From Halobacillus andaensis (GTDB lineage: Bacteria; Bacillota; Bacilli; Bacillales; Halobacillaceae), in the NCBI RefSeq assembly GCF_014636475.1, contig NZ_BMEL01000003.1, forward strand, positions 496,001 through 560,000: a DNA stretch of 64,000 nt, read 5' to 3'. The notes below the pieces were generated by a model that was given only the letters and a program-made list of their open reading frames with translations, ran no database searches and was not told the origin of the DNA. How positions within the stretch are numbered: the stretch's first letter is position 1; every line of letters begins with the position of its first letter. The translations under genes were made by a program, and so were the position numbers. Shown piece after piece: positions 36,864 to 45,744 of this stretch.

Positions 36864-37703
36864 ATGAAACAGTTGACCACTATTTTACTAACGTTGGGAG
36901 TGTTTATGATGGCATTTGCAGGATCAGAAGAGAAGGTTCTTGCCAATGAAAGCAACATAAACGATGCGAATCAGGTATTGAATATCGCGCACCGAGGAGC
37001 TTCGGGCTATGCACCAGAAAATACGATGGCCGCATTTGAAAAAGCCGTCGACATGAAAGCCGATATGTTCGAGCTCGATGTGCAAATGAGTAAAGATGGA
37101 GAGTTAGTGGTGATTCACGATACGACGGTAGACCGAACAACGGACGGCACAGGAAAAGTAGGTGACCTTACATACGACGAACTGCAGAAGCTTGATGCCG
37201 GCAGCTTTTTCAGTGAAGAGTTTCATGGAGAAAGAATCCCTACACTTGGGGATGTGTTAGATGAATACCGAGGAAAGACTGGCATTCTGATCGAAGTCAA
37301 ATCCCCTTCCCTCTACCCTGGGATCGAAGAAAAAATAGCTGAGGAACTTGAGAAGCGCAACCTGGACAAACCAAACAACGATAAAATAATCGTTCAATCT
37401 TTTGATCACGATTCCGTTCAGACCTTTCATTCTATTCTTCCAGATGTTCCAGTCGGCGTCCTATTAAGCTACAGCTCCAATGGGATTTCTGATCAACAGT
37501 TAACAGAATTCGCTTCCTATGCGGAGTACGTGAACCCTAGTAAAAATATGATGGACGCAGAACTGGTTAGTCGCATCCATGACTTTGACATGGAGACACA
37601 CCCTTGGACCGTAAGAGACCGTGAATCTGCTCAATTTTTATTAGAAATTGGCGCCGATGGTATTATTACAGACTATCCTGATTACGTCGAACCGCGTCAA
37701 TAA
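36864..37703 (+). CDS. glpQ: Secreted glycerophosphodiester phosphodiesterase
   Basis: 279 residues from the ATG at 36864, which follows GGAAGGGAGAG; the frame is open to 36837. A signal peptide (to about 27) precedes the GDPD barrel. The catalytic pair is in IAHRGASGYAPENT (His43, Arg44, Glu52) and the second His is in VIHDTTVDRTT, with FELDVQMSKDG carrying metal ligands. It hydrolyses glycerophosphodiesters or teichoic acid to glycerol-3-phosphate outside the membrane. No Pho box was noticed. A bidirectional terminator follows. Confidence 0.95.
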   Translation: MKQLTTILLTLGVFMMAFAGSEEKVLANESNINDANQVLNIAHRGASGYAPENTMAAFEKAVDMKADMFELDVQMSKDGELVVIHDTTVDRTTDGTGKVGDLTYDELQKLDAGSFFSEEFHGERIPTLGDVLDEYRGKTGILIEVKSPSLYPGIEEKIAEELEKRNLDKPNNDKIIVQSFDHDSVQTFHSILPDVPVGVLLSYSSNGISDQQLTEFASYAEYVNPSKNMMDAELVSRIHDFDMETHPWTVRDRESAQFLLEIGADGIITDYPDYVEPRQ

Positions 37704-37710
37704 AACATAA

Positions 37711-37748
37711 AAACGAACCCGCGGCCATTTAGGTTGTGGGTTCGTTTT
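37711..37748. terminator. Bidirectional terminator between glpQ and the lysozyme-like gene
   Basis: AAACGAACCCGC and GTGGGTTCGTTT pair (one G-U) with T-rich tails on both strands, serving both convergent genes. Confidence 0.85.
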
Positions 37749-37755
37749 TGCTAGA

Positions 37756-38409
37756 TTATCCTTTTACCGAGTCATAATAGCCTAATACTGCGTCGACATA
37801 ATAGATATCGCCGTAACAGGCATCATATTGAGAGGCTTCCTCCCGCACACAGCTGTACTTTCCCGTATGCTTCAACTCTTCGTACTTCTTCGCTGAAAAA
37901 TCGATGGCTAGTTCCTGCGTATATTCTCCTCCATTATTATTCACGAAATCTATAAAACCGCCGCCGAAATTGTAAGACTGCAAAGCCAGCTTTACGTCAT
38001 GATCGGCACGCTCTAATGTTTGGGCAAAATAGGAGACTCCTTGATCAATAGACTTCTCAGGATCATCAATACAGCCGACAGACCCACAAAGGGATTCAGA
38101 TGCTTGCATCGGATCATTTCCTCTCCCGCCCGATTCCTGCATCATTAAAGCAAGAATCAGATCTACGTGCTCTTCTATCCCTTCTTCTTCCGCATACTTC
38201 GTTACTTCTTCTTCATATTGTAAAACTTGCGGTGATAGTTCTCCACGAACATTGGAGAAGCTGGTCGTCATTCCATCTCCCGTGACGCCGCTTATGAACG
38301 ACACAATATACATCAGCCCGAAAATAGAGCCGAATACGAGCAAGGGAGGGAGAACCAGCTTAAAGAGAGACTTCTTCTTACGTTTCATCTTTTTATATTT
38401 CTTTGGCAT
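37756..38409 (-). CDS. Membrane-anchored lysozyme-like (PF13702) cell-wall hydrolase
   Basis: 217 residues. A basic N-terminus is followed by one TM segment (about 16-40) and an extracellular lysozyme-like domain. The catalytic Glu is in ALMMQESGGRGNDPMQASES and the C-terminal lobe has QSYNFGGGFIDFV. The domain matches the muramidase half of CwlT-type enzymes, though no NlpC/P60 half is present. It should cleave peptidoglycan glycan strands. AAAGGAGGGGGAAC precedes the ATG. It is a single gene convergent with glpQ. Confidence 0.88.
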   Translation of the reverse strand: MPKKYKKMKRKKKSLFKLVLPPLLVFGSIFGLMYIVSFISGVTGDGMTTSFSNVRGELSPQVLQYEEEVTKYAEEEGIEEHVDLILALMMQESGGRGNDPMQASESLCGSVGCIDDPEKSIDQGVSYFAQTLERADHDVKLALQSYNFGGGFIDFVNNNGGEYTQELAIDFSAKKYEELKHTGKYSCVREEASQYDACYGDIYYVDAVLGYYDSVKG

Positions 38410-38518
38410 GTTCCCCCTCCTTTCTAGTTTGTAGATTCGCAGTTTCCGTTACTTATAGACTACCAAAACAAGAATCGACACACCACTTTGAACGCTTCCT
38501 TTTATCGTTTTCTCATAA

Positions 38519-38547
38519 AAAAAGAACCCACGTGGTAGTGGGTCCCA
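38519..38547 (-). terminator. Terminator of the NERD gene
   Basis: On the minus strand GGACCCAC pairs with GTGGGTTC over a short loop and is followed by seven T. Confidence 0.8.
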
Positions 38548-38558
38548 GGTTAAAGCTC

Positions 38559-39365
38559 TTAACTAATATTTTTCTGGTGGTCAAAACAATAAATTTTCCC
38601 TTGAAATTTTTTGTTAGACATACAAAATTTTTTCACTTTTCGTGAGACTGGTTTATTACATATTGAACACTTGTCCTCTTTAGCAGACGCTGATAGTAAA
38701 GCCTGCTTATGCCCTTCCCGTATAGCAGGATCGGTTACATTCGCATTAGTTAATGACTTATAGATCGATTCAATTTCATCTTCCTTATAAATAGGTGCAG
38801 TGCTTTGAAGTTTAATAACTTGAATTTTCCGTTTAATAAATTCAGTAAGCTCTGTATCATACACACATAACTCATCGGATGTCATTTTCCTTAATTCTGG
38901 ACTAATACTGAAGACAGCTCTCTGGGTAAAAGAAATCATTGAAACAAAAGAGTATGGGTTATCACTATTTAGACACGATTTAATAGCTTCCATGTGTCCG
39001 TAATTCTGATGAAAGGGATTCATCATATTAAACTTTTTGTTTACTTTCCATTGTTTATCTTGTGCTCCTCCTTTAATTTCACCAGCATAATTCTTTGTTT
39101 CAATTACAAAAATGCCATACGGAGTAAGTAAGACATGGTCAATTTGAGAAAACCCTGAGTGTGTTTTCATATTTTCTAACATAAGATCATTTAAATGCTT
39201 ATAGTTCGGTGGAAACTGGTCTAGTTGGATGTTGATCTTATATTCTCCTAATTCTCCTATCCTTTCAGGAGCAACCTTAGGTTTTGCCCTTTCCTTTTTA
39301 GTATTTTTTTCGACAGACACTTTCTCTTTCGATTTCTTTCCAAACAGTTTCTCTAAAAAATTCAT
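38559..39365 (-). CDS. NERD-domain (nuclease-related) protein with C-terminal Cys cluster
   Basis: 268 residues. A basic leader precedes a NERD domain (about 35-150) with GELGEYKI, IDHVLLTPYGIFVIETKNY (the D...E-x-K nuclease-like core) and GAQDKQWKV. The C-terminus has CSICNKPVSRKVKKFC and a further Cys/His, probably a zinc site. NERD proteins have a restriction-endonuclease-like fold; most are uncharacterised and some may process DNA. It has its own terminator and no operon partner. Confidence 0.85.
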   Translation of the reverse strand: MNFLEKLFGKKSKEKVSVEKNTKKERAKPKVAPERIGELGEYKINIQLDQFPPNYKHLNDLMLENMKTHSGFSQIDHVLLTPYGIFVIETKNYAGEIKGGAQDKQWKVNKKFNMMNPFHQNYGHMEAIKSCLNSDNPYSFVSMISFTQRAVFSISPELRKMTSDELCVYDTELTEFIKRKIQVIKLQSTAPIYKEDEIESIYKSLTNANVTDPAIREGHKQALLSASAKEDKCSICNKPVSRKVKKFCMSNKKFQGKIYCFDHQKNIS

Positions 39366-39445
39366 AATATCCCCCTGCTAACAATAATCTTATACATTTA
39401 CCATCGGTTGATTTATAAAATTATGAAAGAAGGAGTTTTAAATAA

Positions 39446-39472
39446 AAAAGGCTCCCTAGCAGGGAACCTCTA
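39446..39472 (-). terminator. Terminator of the FAH-family gene
   Basis: Minus-strand GGTTCCCTGCTAGGGAGCC forms a stem with one mismatch and is followed by TTTTTT. Confidence 0.8.
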
Positions 39473-39483
39473 TTTCATATAAC

Positions 39484-40245
39484 TTATTTCTCTCTCACCT
39501 GATTCCGCAGTACGCCAATACCTCCGACTTCAGCTTCCACTACATCACCAGGCGACAACGGCCCTACACCCGACGGCGTTCCCGTGTAAATGACATCACC
39601 CGGCTGTAGTGTCATTACTTCTGTAATTTTTACAATAAGCTGCTCAATGTCGTGAATTAAATCGTTCGTATTGGACTCCTGCTTCACTTCTCCGTTAAGC
39701 GTCAGTTTAATAGGCGCCCGGTTCGGCTCAAGCTCGGTCTCAATCACGGGTCCTAACGGTTTAAAGGTGCTAAACGATTTCGCACGTGTATATTGTCCGT
39801 CCTTTTTCTGTAAGTGACGATTTGAGACGTCGTTCCCAACCGTATAACCAAAGATATAAGATAACGCTTCTTCTCTCTTCACGTCCTTCGCTTCTTTTCC
39901 AATCACGATAACAAGCTCTGCCTCATAATCGATACGATGCTCAAGGTTTGGCAGCACGATCTCCGTATCATGTGCAACAACTGCGCTAGGAGATGCCATA
40001 AACATCATCGGCTCCTCAGGGATCGGCTTACCCGTCTCTTCTGCGTGTGCCTCATAATTTAAACCAATGCAGAGCACCTGTCCTGGTTCGACAGGTGTGA
40101 GCACTTCGACTTCATCTAAAGCAAATTCAGTAGAAAGCGGGCGTGTTTCGCCTGTTATGTAATCACCATCCAGCTGGGTGATCGAATTTCCTTTGACAAC
40201 TCCATAATAAATTTCATCGTCCTTACGAAAACGAATGTATTTCAT
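39484..40245 (-). CDS. Fumarylacetoacetate-hydrolase-family enzyme
   Basis: 253 residues from the ATG at 40245, chosen for AGGAGGAGATCACC; the frame is open to 40272. The FAH fold metal ligands are in HRIDYEAELVIVIGK, and the family stretch GYTVGNDVSNRHLQKKDGQY is intact, as is YTGTPSGVGPLSPGD. Members hydrolyse C-C bonds or decarboxylate acylpyruvates and related oxo acids in the cytoplasm with Mg2+. Aromatic degradation and acylpyruvase roles are both possible; no pathway gene is adjacent. Confidence 0.9.
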   Translation of the reverse strand: MKYIRFRKDDEIYYGVVKGNSITQLDGDYITGETRPLSTEFALDEVEVLTPVEPGQVLCIGLNYEAHAEETGKPIPEEPMMFMASPSAVVAHDTEIVLPNLEHRIDYEAELVIVIGKEAKDVKREEALSYIFGYTVGNDVSNRHLQKKDGQYTRAKSFSTFKPLGPVIETELEPNRAPIKLTLNGEVKQESNTNDLIHDIEQLIVKITEVMTLQPGDVIYTGTPSGVGPLSPGDVVEAEVGGIGVLRNQVREK

Positions 40246-40311
40246 AGGTGATCTCCTCCTTCTCTCCCTCACTATTTCGATACCACCGATTTGAATTCCT
40301 CTTTTTTAAAA

Positions 40312-40617
40312 TTACCAATCGGATTCTTCTTGGTTAGAGAGTTCTATAATAAAGGGTAGAAGCATAAAAAACAGCAGAGAGATTATGAGCGAGCCAATGA
40401 TAATTATTTTTAGCGATAAATTGAGAAATGCAGGAAGAGACAGTAAAGGTATCACAACAAACGAGCTTACCTTCCCTGTTCTTTTTCTAGTCGCTGCATT
40501 AATATGCTGTCGTTTATTGCAATATGGGCATTTCTTCACAGTACCAAAAGTAAACATCATTTTTATTAATGTCTTTCGATAACTCCATTTCGCTCCACAT
40601 TTATTGCACGTTGGCAT
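40312..40617 (-). CDS. Zinc-ribbon membrane protein (CXXC-20-CXXC-like)
   Basis: 101 residues. CNKC (4-7) and CPYC (30-33) form a putative zinc ribbon separated by a basic-aromatic stretch. Two membrane segments follow, with an acidic tail (SNQEESDW). The layout matches the TIGR04104 group of Bacillales. Function is unknown. It sits between the FAH-family gene and the inserted MITE-like element. Confidence 0.75.
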   Translation of the reverse strand: MPTCNKCGAKWSYRKTLIKMMFTFGTVKKCPYCNKRQHINAATRKRTGKVSSFVVIPLLSLPAFLNLSLKIIIIGSLIISLLFFMLLPFIIELSNQEESDW

Positions 40618-40701
40618 AATCCTCCACTCCTTCTTTATGTAATTGACATTAAGAAGGAAAACAAAACCAAATAGAACCTCAAAAAAATAACTTTCTAAAA
40701 C

Positions 40702-41232
40702 GGAGGCCGATGAAAAACTGACGGTTCAAAGGAATGAGCTTTAAAAAACGGTCTGTATGAGTTTTATGTCCATACAGACCGTTTTGTTTAATTTTAAGAG
40801 ATTCTAAGCCCTGTATTCTTTCATGAGTTTAACGATTCGTTTCATATTAACTGGAAAAACGCCATCGAACCTTGAATGATCTTGCTTAGAAACCCGAGTT
40901 GAAGTTCTCGCTGTTTTGAAAGTAGAGTCCTCCTTGTACAAGAAAAAATAATTAACCTTTTTAAATAGGACTCTGTTGATTCCATGATGAGCGATCGGTG
41001 GTGACGCCTGGTCGATTAAAACCGGCCACGTCCTGTGGCCAACATCGACACTAGCACGTCCGGTGCGTCGCGGGAACAGCGCGAGCCGAAGATCCACTTG
41101 GTCAAGTGGTCTTCTTGACCAAGTTAGCTGAGGCCGTGCCCGCGGTAAGCATCCACCGACAAGCGATTCGTGGATTCAACAACAACCTTTGGCAGTTCCT
41201 ATAGATTAGAAAGGACTTTTTCAGTGACCTCC
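40702..41232 (-). mobile_element. MITE-like element, copy 1 (531 bp), in a terminator loop
   Basis: The ends GGAGGCCGATGAAAAA-like (left) and GGAGGTCACTGAAAAAG (right, reverse complement) are imperfect inverted repeats. A 6-bp duplication (TAAAAC) flanks it. It contains no credible gene. Inside are a bidirectional terminator hairpin (40745-40785), hairpin GGCCAC/GTGGCC, and the shared repeat core with a central hairpin of arms ACTTGGTCAAG / CTTGACCAAGT. Copy 2 at 55598-56063 aligns over its length and is nearly identical from about 55801 onward. Confidence 0.75.
40745..40785. terminator. Bidirectional terminator inside element copy 1
   Basis: AAAACGGTCTGTATG and CATACAGACCGTTTT are perfectly complementary over an 11-nt loop, with T-rich tails in both directions. 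It can replace the disrupted host terminator. Confidence 0.85.
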
Positions 41233-41252
41233 TAAAACGAAAGTCATCTTTA

Positions 41253-42170
41253 TTAAGGCAGCTCATTTCCTGCTGCGCGGTAAAGTTCATACCATTCTTG
41301 ACGCGTCAGCTCAATGTGTGAAGCCTCGGCAATGTCTTTAAGACGCTGCGGGTTCATTGTTCCAACGACGGGCTGAATATTGGCCGGGTGGCGTAATATC
41401 CACGCTGTAGCAATAGCTGTATCCGTAACATCTTTCTTCTCCGCAAGCTCCTGCAGCTTGGCATTTACGTCAGGAAAGGCATCGTTGCCGATAAACGGTC
41501 CTTCGATCATCCCGTGCTGGAACGGCGACCAGGCTTGAATCGTAATGTCGTTCAAACGGCAATATTCAAGTACATTGCTGTCGCGGACAACGGCTGGATC
41601 ATTCATCATGTTGACGTTAAAGCCGGAGTCGATCATCGGCGTATGTACAACACTCAACTGCAGCTGATTAACAATTAAGTCGTCTTTTAAATACTTTTTC
41701 AAAAGTTCCATCTGCATCGGATTCTGATTACTCACACCAAAATATCGCACTTTCCCACTTTCTTTTAACGTAGTGAAAGCTTCCGCTACTTCTTCCGGCT
41801 CCATTAAGACATCAGGGCGGTGAAGCAGGTAACTGTCGATATAATCTGTTTTCAAACGGCGCAGACTGCCTTCAACGGATTCGAGGATATGTTCTTTTGA
41901 AAAATCAAAATATCCATCACGAATCCCGCATTTCGTTTGCAGCTTCATTTTTTCACGAACGTCATCATTCATATTGATGGCGTCAGCAAACACTTCCTCT
42001 GACTTTCCTTTACCATAAATATCGGCATGGTCAAATAAGTCAACGCCGAGTTCCATCGCATTCTCAATGACATGAGCGGCATCCTTTTGATTAAGCCCAT
42101 TAATGCGCATGCAGCCTAAGGAAATTTCTCCCACTTCTAAATCACTGCGGCCTAATTTGATTTTATTCAA
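41253..42170 (-). CDS. Aldo/keto reductase
   Basis: 305 residues from the TTG at 42170, spaced 8 nt after GAGG; a GTG at 42179 overlaps that site. Family markers: LFDHADIYGKGKSEE (Asp and Tyr of the tetrad), SYLLHRPD (His), KVRYFGVSNQNP and AWSPFQHG. It is a cytoplasmic NAD(P)H-dependent reductase of carbonyls, in the YcsN/YdhF-like bacterial branch. The substrate is unknown. Its own terminator has been split by the MITE-like element that starts 21 bp after the stop. Confidence 0.92.
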   Translation of the reverse strand: MNKIKLGRSDLEVGEISLGCMRINGLNQKDAAHVIENAMELGVDLFDHADIYGKGKSEEVFADAINMNDDVREKMKLQTKCGIRDGYFDFSKEHILESVEGSLRRLKTDYIDSYLLHRPDVLMEPEEVAEAFTTLKESGKVRYFGVSNQNPMQMELLKKYLKDDLIVNQLQLSVVHTPMIDSGFNVNMMNDPAVVRDSNVLEYCRLNDITIQAWSPFQHGMIEGPFIGNDAFPDVNAKLQELAEKKDVTDTAIATAWILRHPANIQPVVGTMNPQRLKDIAEASHIELTRQEWYELYRAAGNELP

Positions 42171-42253
42171 TATAAACACCTCTTTCTTCTGTTCCTTTTA
42201 TCGTAACACTTATAATTAAAAGAGTAACGGGGCATGCTTCTGCAATAAGTACA

Positions 42254-42292
42254 AAAAGCCTTCTCTTTCCGGATGGAAGAGAAGGCTTTTCT
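42254..42292 (-). terminator. Terminator of the GH27-like hydrolase gene
   Basis: AAAAGCCTTCTCTT and AAGAGAAGGCTTTT are perfectly complementary; a T-run follows on the minus strand. Confidence 0.85.
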
Positions 42293-42316
42293 TTTACTTA
42301 TTTTCTTAAAATCGAG

Positions 42317-45300
42317 TTAAAACTTCACTTGAACTTTCTTTCTTTCTTCATTTGGGATATTCACCCAGACCGTCCTGTTTTCCTCATCATAATAATAAGT
42401 TTCCTGAGTCGTCTGTAGTTCATTCTTAGTGTCTACTTCTTTATACTTTTGTCCTGCAGCATGAACCTTTCTTGGTTCGGCCTTATCTTCTAATTTAACT
42501 TGATAAGCTGAGAGGCCTCCAGCATCTTGGCTGTTTCGTGTGATTTCTACTTTGTTTTTATTTTTGTCGACGATGTCAAAGTACTGATTATGGTCTTCTA
42601 CAGCATGAAGCTGGACATTATCCAGAGTTAACGAAGCCCCTTCTTGCCCATTAATCAGACTTCCAATTTTTAATACCTCTCCTTCAGAGATTTCGACGTT
42701 TGAAATCGAAACTTCCGCCATTTCTTCTGTTTCTGGAATATAAGCCGTACGAGTATCTTCTCCGTTTTCAACATATAAGGAGGCATCCTCAAACGCCCCA
42801 TTTCGTTTTACGTCTGCTGTCAGTGTATATGTTCCTGTTTTGGGAACCACATACTGCCAAGTGTCAGAGGAAAACGCCTCTTCCCCACTGATTTTCAGAG
42901 CTCCATCCTCAATCGAAGTGTTCACCATATTGCTTCTGCTCCAATGGTCAAACCCATGGCTGAAGCCCCCATTTCTCACGATTGAAGAATTTTTATCTAC
43001 TGACTCGCCTAGCGTTAAGGAGTCTAAATTAAAGTTACCAGAAGCATAATCTACTTTCACAAGGTTTGTCCCCTCTTGTAGTTCTACCTCTGTTCCTTGT
43101 TCTTTCCATTTGCCATCTGTTGATTTCAGTTCCACAGGTTTTGCATCCGTAACGTCTCCGCTTTCCTCTTCTCTAACATTAACAACAGCTTCACTTGCTT
43201 CTCCTGCAGCATACTTCAAGTCTAAGTTATAGACGCCTGTTTCTGGAACGCTGATCGCATAAGTGACACTTTCTTTTTCCTCGTCTATATCCCTCAAGTA
43301 GCCAAATCCTTCATGACCGGCTGTTTCCTTGGAAAATTCCACATCTTTTGTATAAGAAGCCACTTCCGCTTCAAAGACTTTATCCACTTTGGATGGGATG
43401 ACTTTTAAGAAAACACTATCATGCGGTTCTAGCGTTACAGAGTAATCAGACTGGAGTCCAAGGTCTTCATGCGTCCAAACATCACGTACTTGACCTTCCC
43501 CTATGCCCAGTTCTTCTTTGAAATCAAAATTAAAAGTCTGACTCTCATCCTCACGGTTAAACAAACCAACAGCCCATGAGCCATCTGGAAGCTGACCTAC
43601 CCAGCGCTGGCTGTCTCGATTATCATTGGATTCGCCGTAATGTTCTGCATTTTCAAAGATGGGCTTACCGGCTAGTCCCATTTTATTAAACTCAATCAAT
43701 TCGGTGTTTTGATAGTACTTATAATTTTCTTTAATCGTGTCATATTGGTCAGCGATCGCAATCGGAGATCCTGCGAGCGTATAGAGGGATAGAGTTGTTT
43801 TCTTCTCATTTTCCGAATGATCCCCTTCAAACGTATTCAGCTTCAAAAAGTCTCCGTCTAAGATCATACTGGAGCGTCCGCTGATATCAGAGAAACCAGT
43901 AAAACCTTGGAAAGAGTTGGCCCACTGCGACCAGCCTTCCTGCCATTCCTGGCGCCTTTCACTAATATGGTCCCAGCCGCCGCCAAATGCATCTTCATTA
44001 ATTCGAATCATATCTCCATACTTTTGTTCAAGTTCTCCATGATTATATAGGTGAGGCATAACTAAACTTAAGAACATATCATTCTCTTCGGCTGCTTCAG
44101 ACATCCATTTTAAATGCGTTTCGTAGTTGTCTCTGCCATGCGGCTCTCCCACTTTCCCAAGATTCGGATCCATTCCATCTTCATACCATGAGATAAAGTC
44201 AACACGTAAGAAATCAGCGCCTTGTTCTTTGAAAAAGTCGATATACCCTTTCACATATTTTTCAGCATCTGGATGTTCCACGTCTATCCAGTAAAGAGCA
44301 CGTTCATTTCCTTGGCCGCCATTAAAGCGATCACCATCAGTCGGGTCGTCAGGGTCCCCCTGATCAATTAAATCTGCGACATAAGTGGGACCATCTGGAT
44401 CATCTTCCGTTCCTTTTACGATATATTTATCTGGATTTTTCACAACTTCTGGACTTACCCATAGCGGATTATAATAGATCCCAAAATCCATGCCCTGCTC
44501 ATTAATATAGTCACCCCAGAATTCCCAAGTATGCCCATCAGGATATTTCTCCGATGGATACTGAAATTCCTCTTCGCTTCCATCTTCCTCCGGCTTTTCT
44601 CCAGTCTTGTATAATTTCACGTCATCCAACTGGAAGGAACTGTGCTCTCCTGCTGCATCTACATTAAATTCTACTGTCAGCTGCCCATTAGTTACTTCGG
44701 CCTGAACTTCAAAAAGTCCATAGCGCGCTTCCCCATATTCATTGGCTAATCCATCATTTAATTCAACGACCTGTTCAGGTACATTCTCGCCATCAGCAAC
44801 ATCTTCATAATCGGTTAATTTCATATTAGCTGAACTCGTACCATCCAGATAATTGTCAACGTCATTTGGAAACTTCACCCGAGCTTCAACGGTATAATTG
44901 CCATCTTCTAATCCCTCTACTGTTTGCGAGATTTTGGCTGTATGGGGTTCAGGATCATAGACATATAGTTTTAACCCATCATAGGCATCGTTCGCATCGA
45001 CACCCGTGGATGCATCCGTATCGATGGTCCAGCCCTCTGTACCTCCTGACTCAAAATCCCCATTGATTAACAATCCTGCTGCTTCTTCCTCACTTCCATC
45101 CATATTCAGTGGGCGCGACATCCAATTATCGTTATGACTCACCACATAACCATTTTTATTTAATAACGTCGCTCCCTCGATCCATCCATCCGTCGCGATC
45201 ATGTCATATCCATAAGGCTGAAAATTTTCTGCCATCCAATCAATATTTTTCTTAAACCTGTCTTCAGGCATGTATGTATTTTTGTCATGCTGGTGCTCGT

Positions 45301-45472
45301 AAGTTGAAAAATACATGGGACCAGATCCCTCTCTAGTAAATTCACTGTCTTGAGCAGAAACAGTCGTGGCCAGTAAGGACGATAGAGCTAAAGTGGAAAG
45401 AACACAAAAAACTCCTTGTTTACTTACTAAGCTCTTATTTTTAGATTTACCTTTTCGTGGACGTTTGATCAT
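42317..45472 (-). CDS. Large secreted clan GH-D (GH27-like) glycoside hydrolase with CBM modules
   Basis: 1051 residues from the ATG at 45472, supported by AAAGGAGAGATCAA; the frame is open to 45514. Residue numbers below count from that upstream Met. After a long basic signal peptide, the barrel begins at MYFSTYEHQHD and YDMIATDGWIEGATLLN (about 66-120). A carbohydrate-binding-like module (about 148-302, INGDFESGGTEGW) interrupts it, and the barrel resumes at HTWEFWGDYINEQGMDFGIY. Asp439 in DFLRVDFISWYEDG is the likely nucleophile. The GH27-type C-terminal beta domain ends near 707. A CBM6/35-like module (711-836), a CBM4/9-like module (845-970) and a tail domain follow. Substrate could be an alpha-galactoside, isomaltodextran or another alpha-glycan. 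LacI and cre sites lie upstream. Confidence 0.85.
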   Translation of the reverse strand: MIKRPRKGKSKNKSLVSKQGVFCVLSTLALSSLLATTVSAQDSEFTREGSGPMYFSTYEHQHDKNTYMPEDRFKKNIDWMAENFQPYGYDMIATDGWIEGATLLNKNGYVVSHNDNWMSRPLNMDGSEEEAAGLLINGDFESGGTEGWTIDTDASTGVDANDAYDGLKLYVYDPEPHTAKISQTVEGLEDGNYTVEARVKFPNDVDNYLDGTSSANMKLTDYEDVADGENVPEQVVELNDGLANEYGEARYGLFEVQAEVTNGQLTVEFNVDAAGEHSSFQLDDVKLYKTGEKPEEDGSEEEFQYPSEKYPDGHTWEFWGDYINEQGMDFGIYYNPLWVSPEVVKNPDKYIVKGTEDDPDGPTYVADLIDQGDPDDPTDGDRFNGGQGNERALYWIDVEHPDAEKYVKGYIDFFKEQGADFLRVDFISWYEDGMDPNLGKVGEPHGRDNYETHLKWMSEAAEENDMFLSLVMPHLYNHGELEQKYGDMIRINEDAFGGGWDHISERRQEWQEGWSQWANSFQGFTGFSDISGRSSMILDGDFLKLNTFEGDHSENEKKTTLSLYTLAGSPIAIADQYDTIKENYKYYQNTELIEFNKMGLAGKPIFENAEHYGESNDNRDSQRWVGQLPDGSWAVGLFNREDESQTFNFDFKEELGIGEGQVRDVWTHEDLGLQSDYSVTLEPHDSVFLKVIPSKVDKVFEAEVASYTKDVEFSKETAGHEGFGYLRDIDEEKESVTYAISVPETGVYNLDLKYAAGEASEAVVNVREEESGDVTDAKPVELKSTDGKWKEQGTEVELQEGTNLVKVDYASGNFNLDSLTLGESVDKNSSIVRNGGFSHGFDHWSRSNMVNTSIEDGALKISGEEAFSSDTWQYVVPKTGTYTLTADVKRNGAFEDASLYVENGEDTRTAYIPETEEMAEVSISNVEISEGEVLKIGSLINGQEGASLTLDNVQLHAVEDHNQYFDIVDKNKNKVEITRNSQDAGGLSAYQVKLEDKAEPRKVHAAGQKYKEVDTKNELQTTQETYYYDEENRTVWVNIPNEERKKVQVKF

Positions 45473-45582
45473 TTGATCTCTCCTTTTATCATTTTTAAAC
45501 ATACCGTAAGCCAAAGAGAAACGGCAGCAGACAGCTCCCTAATACGTCATCTTTTCTCTCCCTTCAAAATTAGTTTTAGGTT

Positions 45583-45600
45583 TGAGTAAACGTTTACTCA
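45583..45600. promoter_or_regulatory. LacI-type operator 1
   Basis: TGAGTAAACGTTTACTCA is a perfect 18-bp palindrome of LacI-family type, 111 nt upstream of the hydrolase start. Its centre is 160 bp from operator 2. Confidence 0.8.
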
Positions 45601-45610
45601 ATTAAAGTCA

Positions 45611-45626
45611 TTATAAGCGCTTACAA
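45611..45626. promoter_or_regulatory. cre-like site upstream of the GH27-like gene
   Basis: TTATAAGCGCTTACAA differs from the cre consensus at one fixed position. CcpA repression is likely. Confidence 0.6.
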
Positions 45627-45744
45627 CTTTGAAGTCTAGTACTTTTTTGAAAATTATAATAATATTATATGATCTCTATTTACTTGTGGTAATAAAGGTA
45701 ATACTATCTATCCAGTCCTTAGATACTAATTCTCACCACTACAA

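Larger units (their letters stand above)
40681..41247 (-). terminator. Aldo/keto reductase terminator split by an inserted element
   Basis: Minus-strand arms ATGACTTTC (41247-41239) and GAAAGTTAT (40695-40687) pair over 9 bp with one G-U and are followed by seven T (40687-40681). Without the element the loop would be GTTTTA. That hexamer (TAAAAC on the plus strand) is duplicated at 40696-40701 and 41233-41238, flanking the element. Confidence 0.75.

Noticed and set aside
40804-41097. Open frame with LALFPRRTGRASVDVG inside element copy 1, repeated at 55730-55936 in copy 2
   Set aside because: The frame follows the conserved nucleotide repeat, changes length between copies and has no ribosome site or family. 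The conservation is at DNA/RNA structure level.
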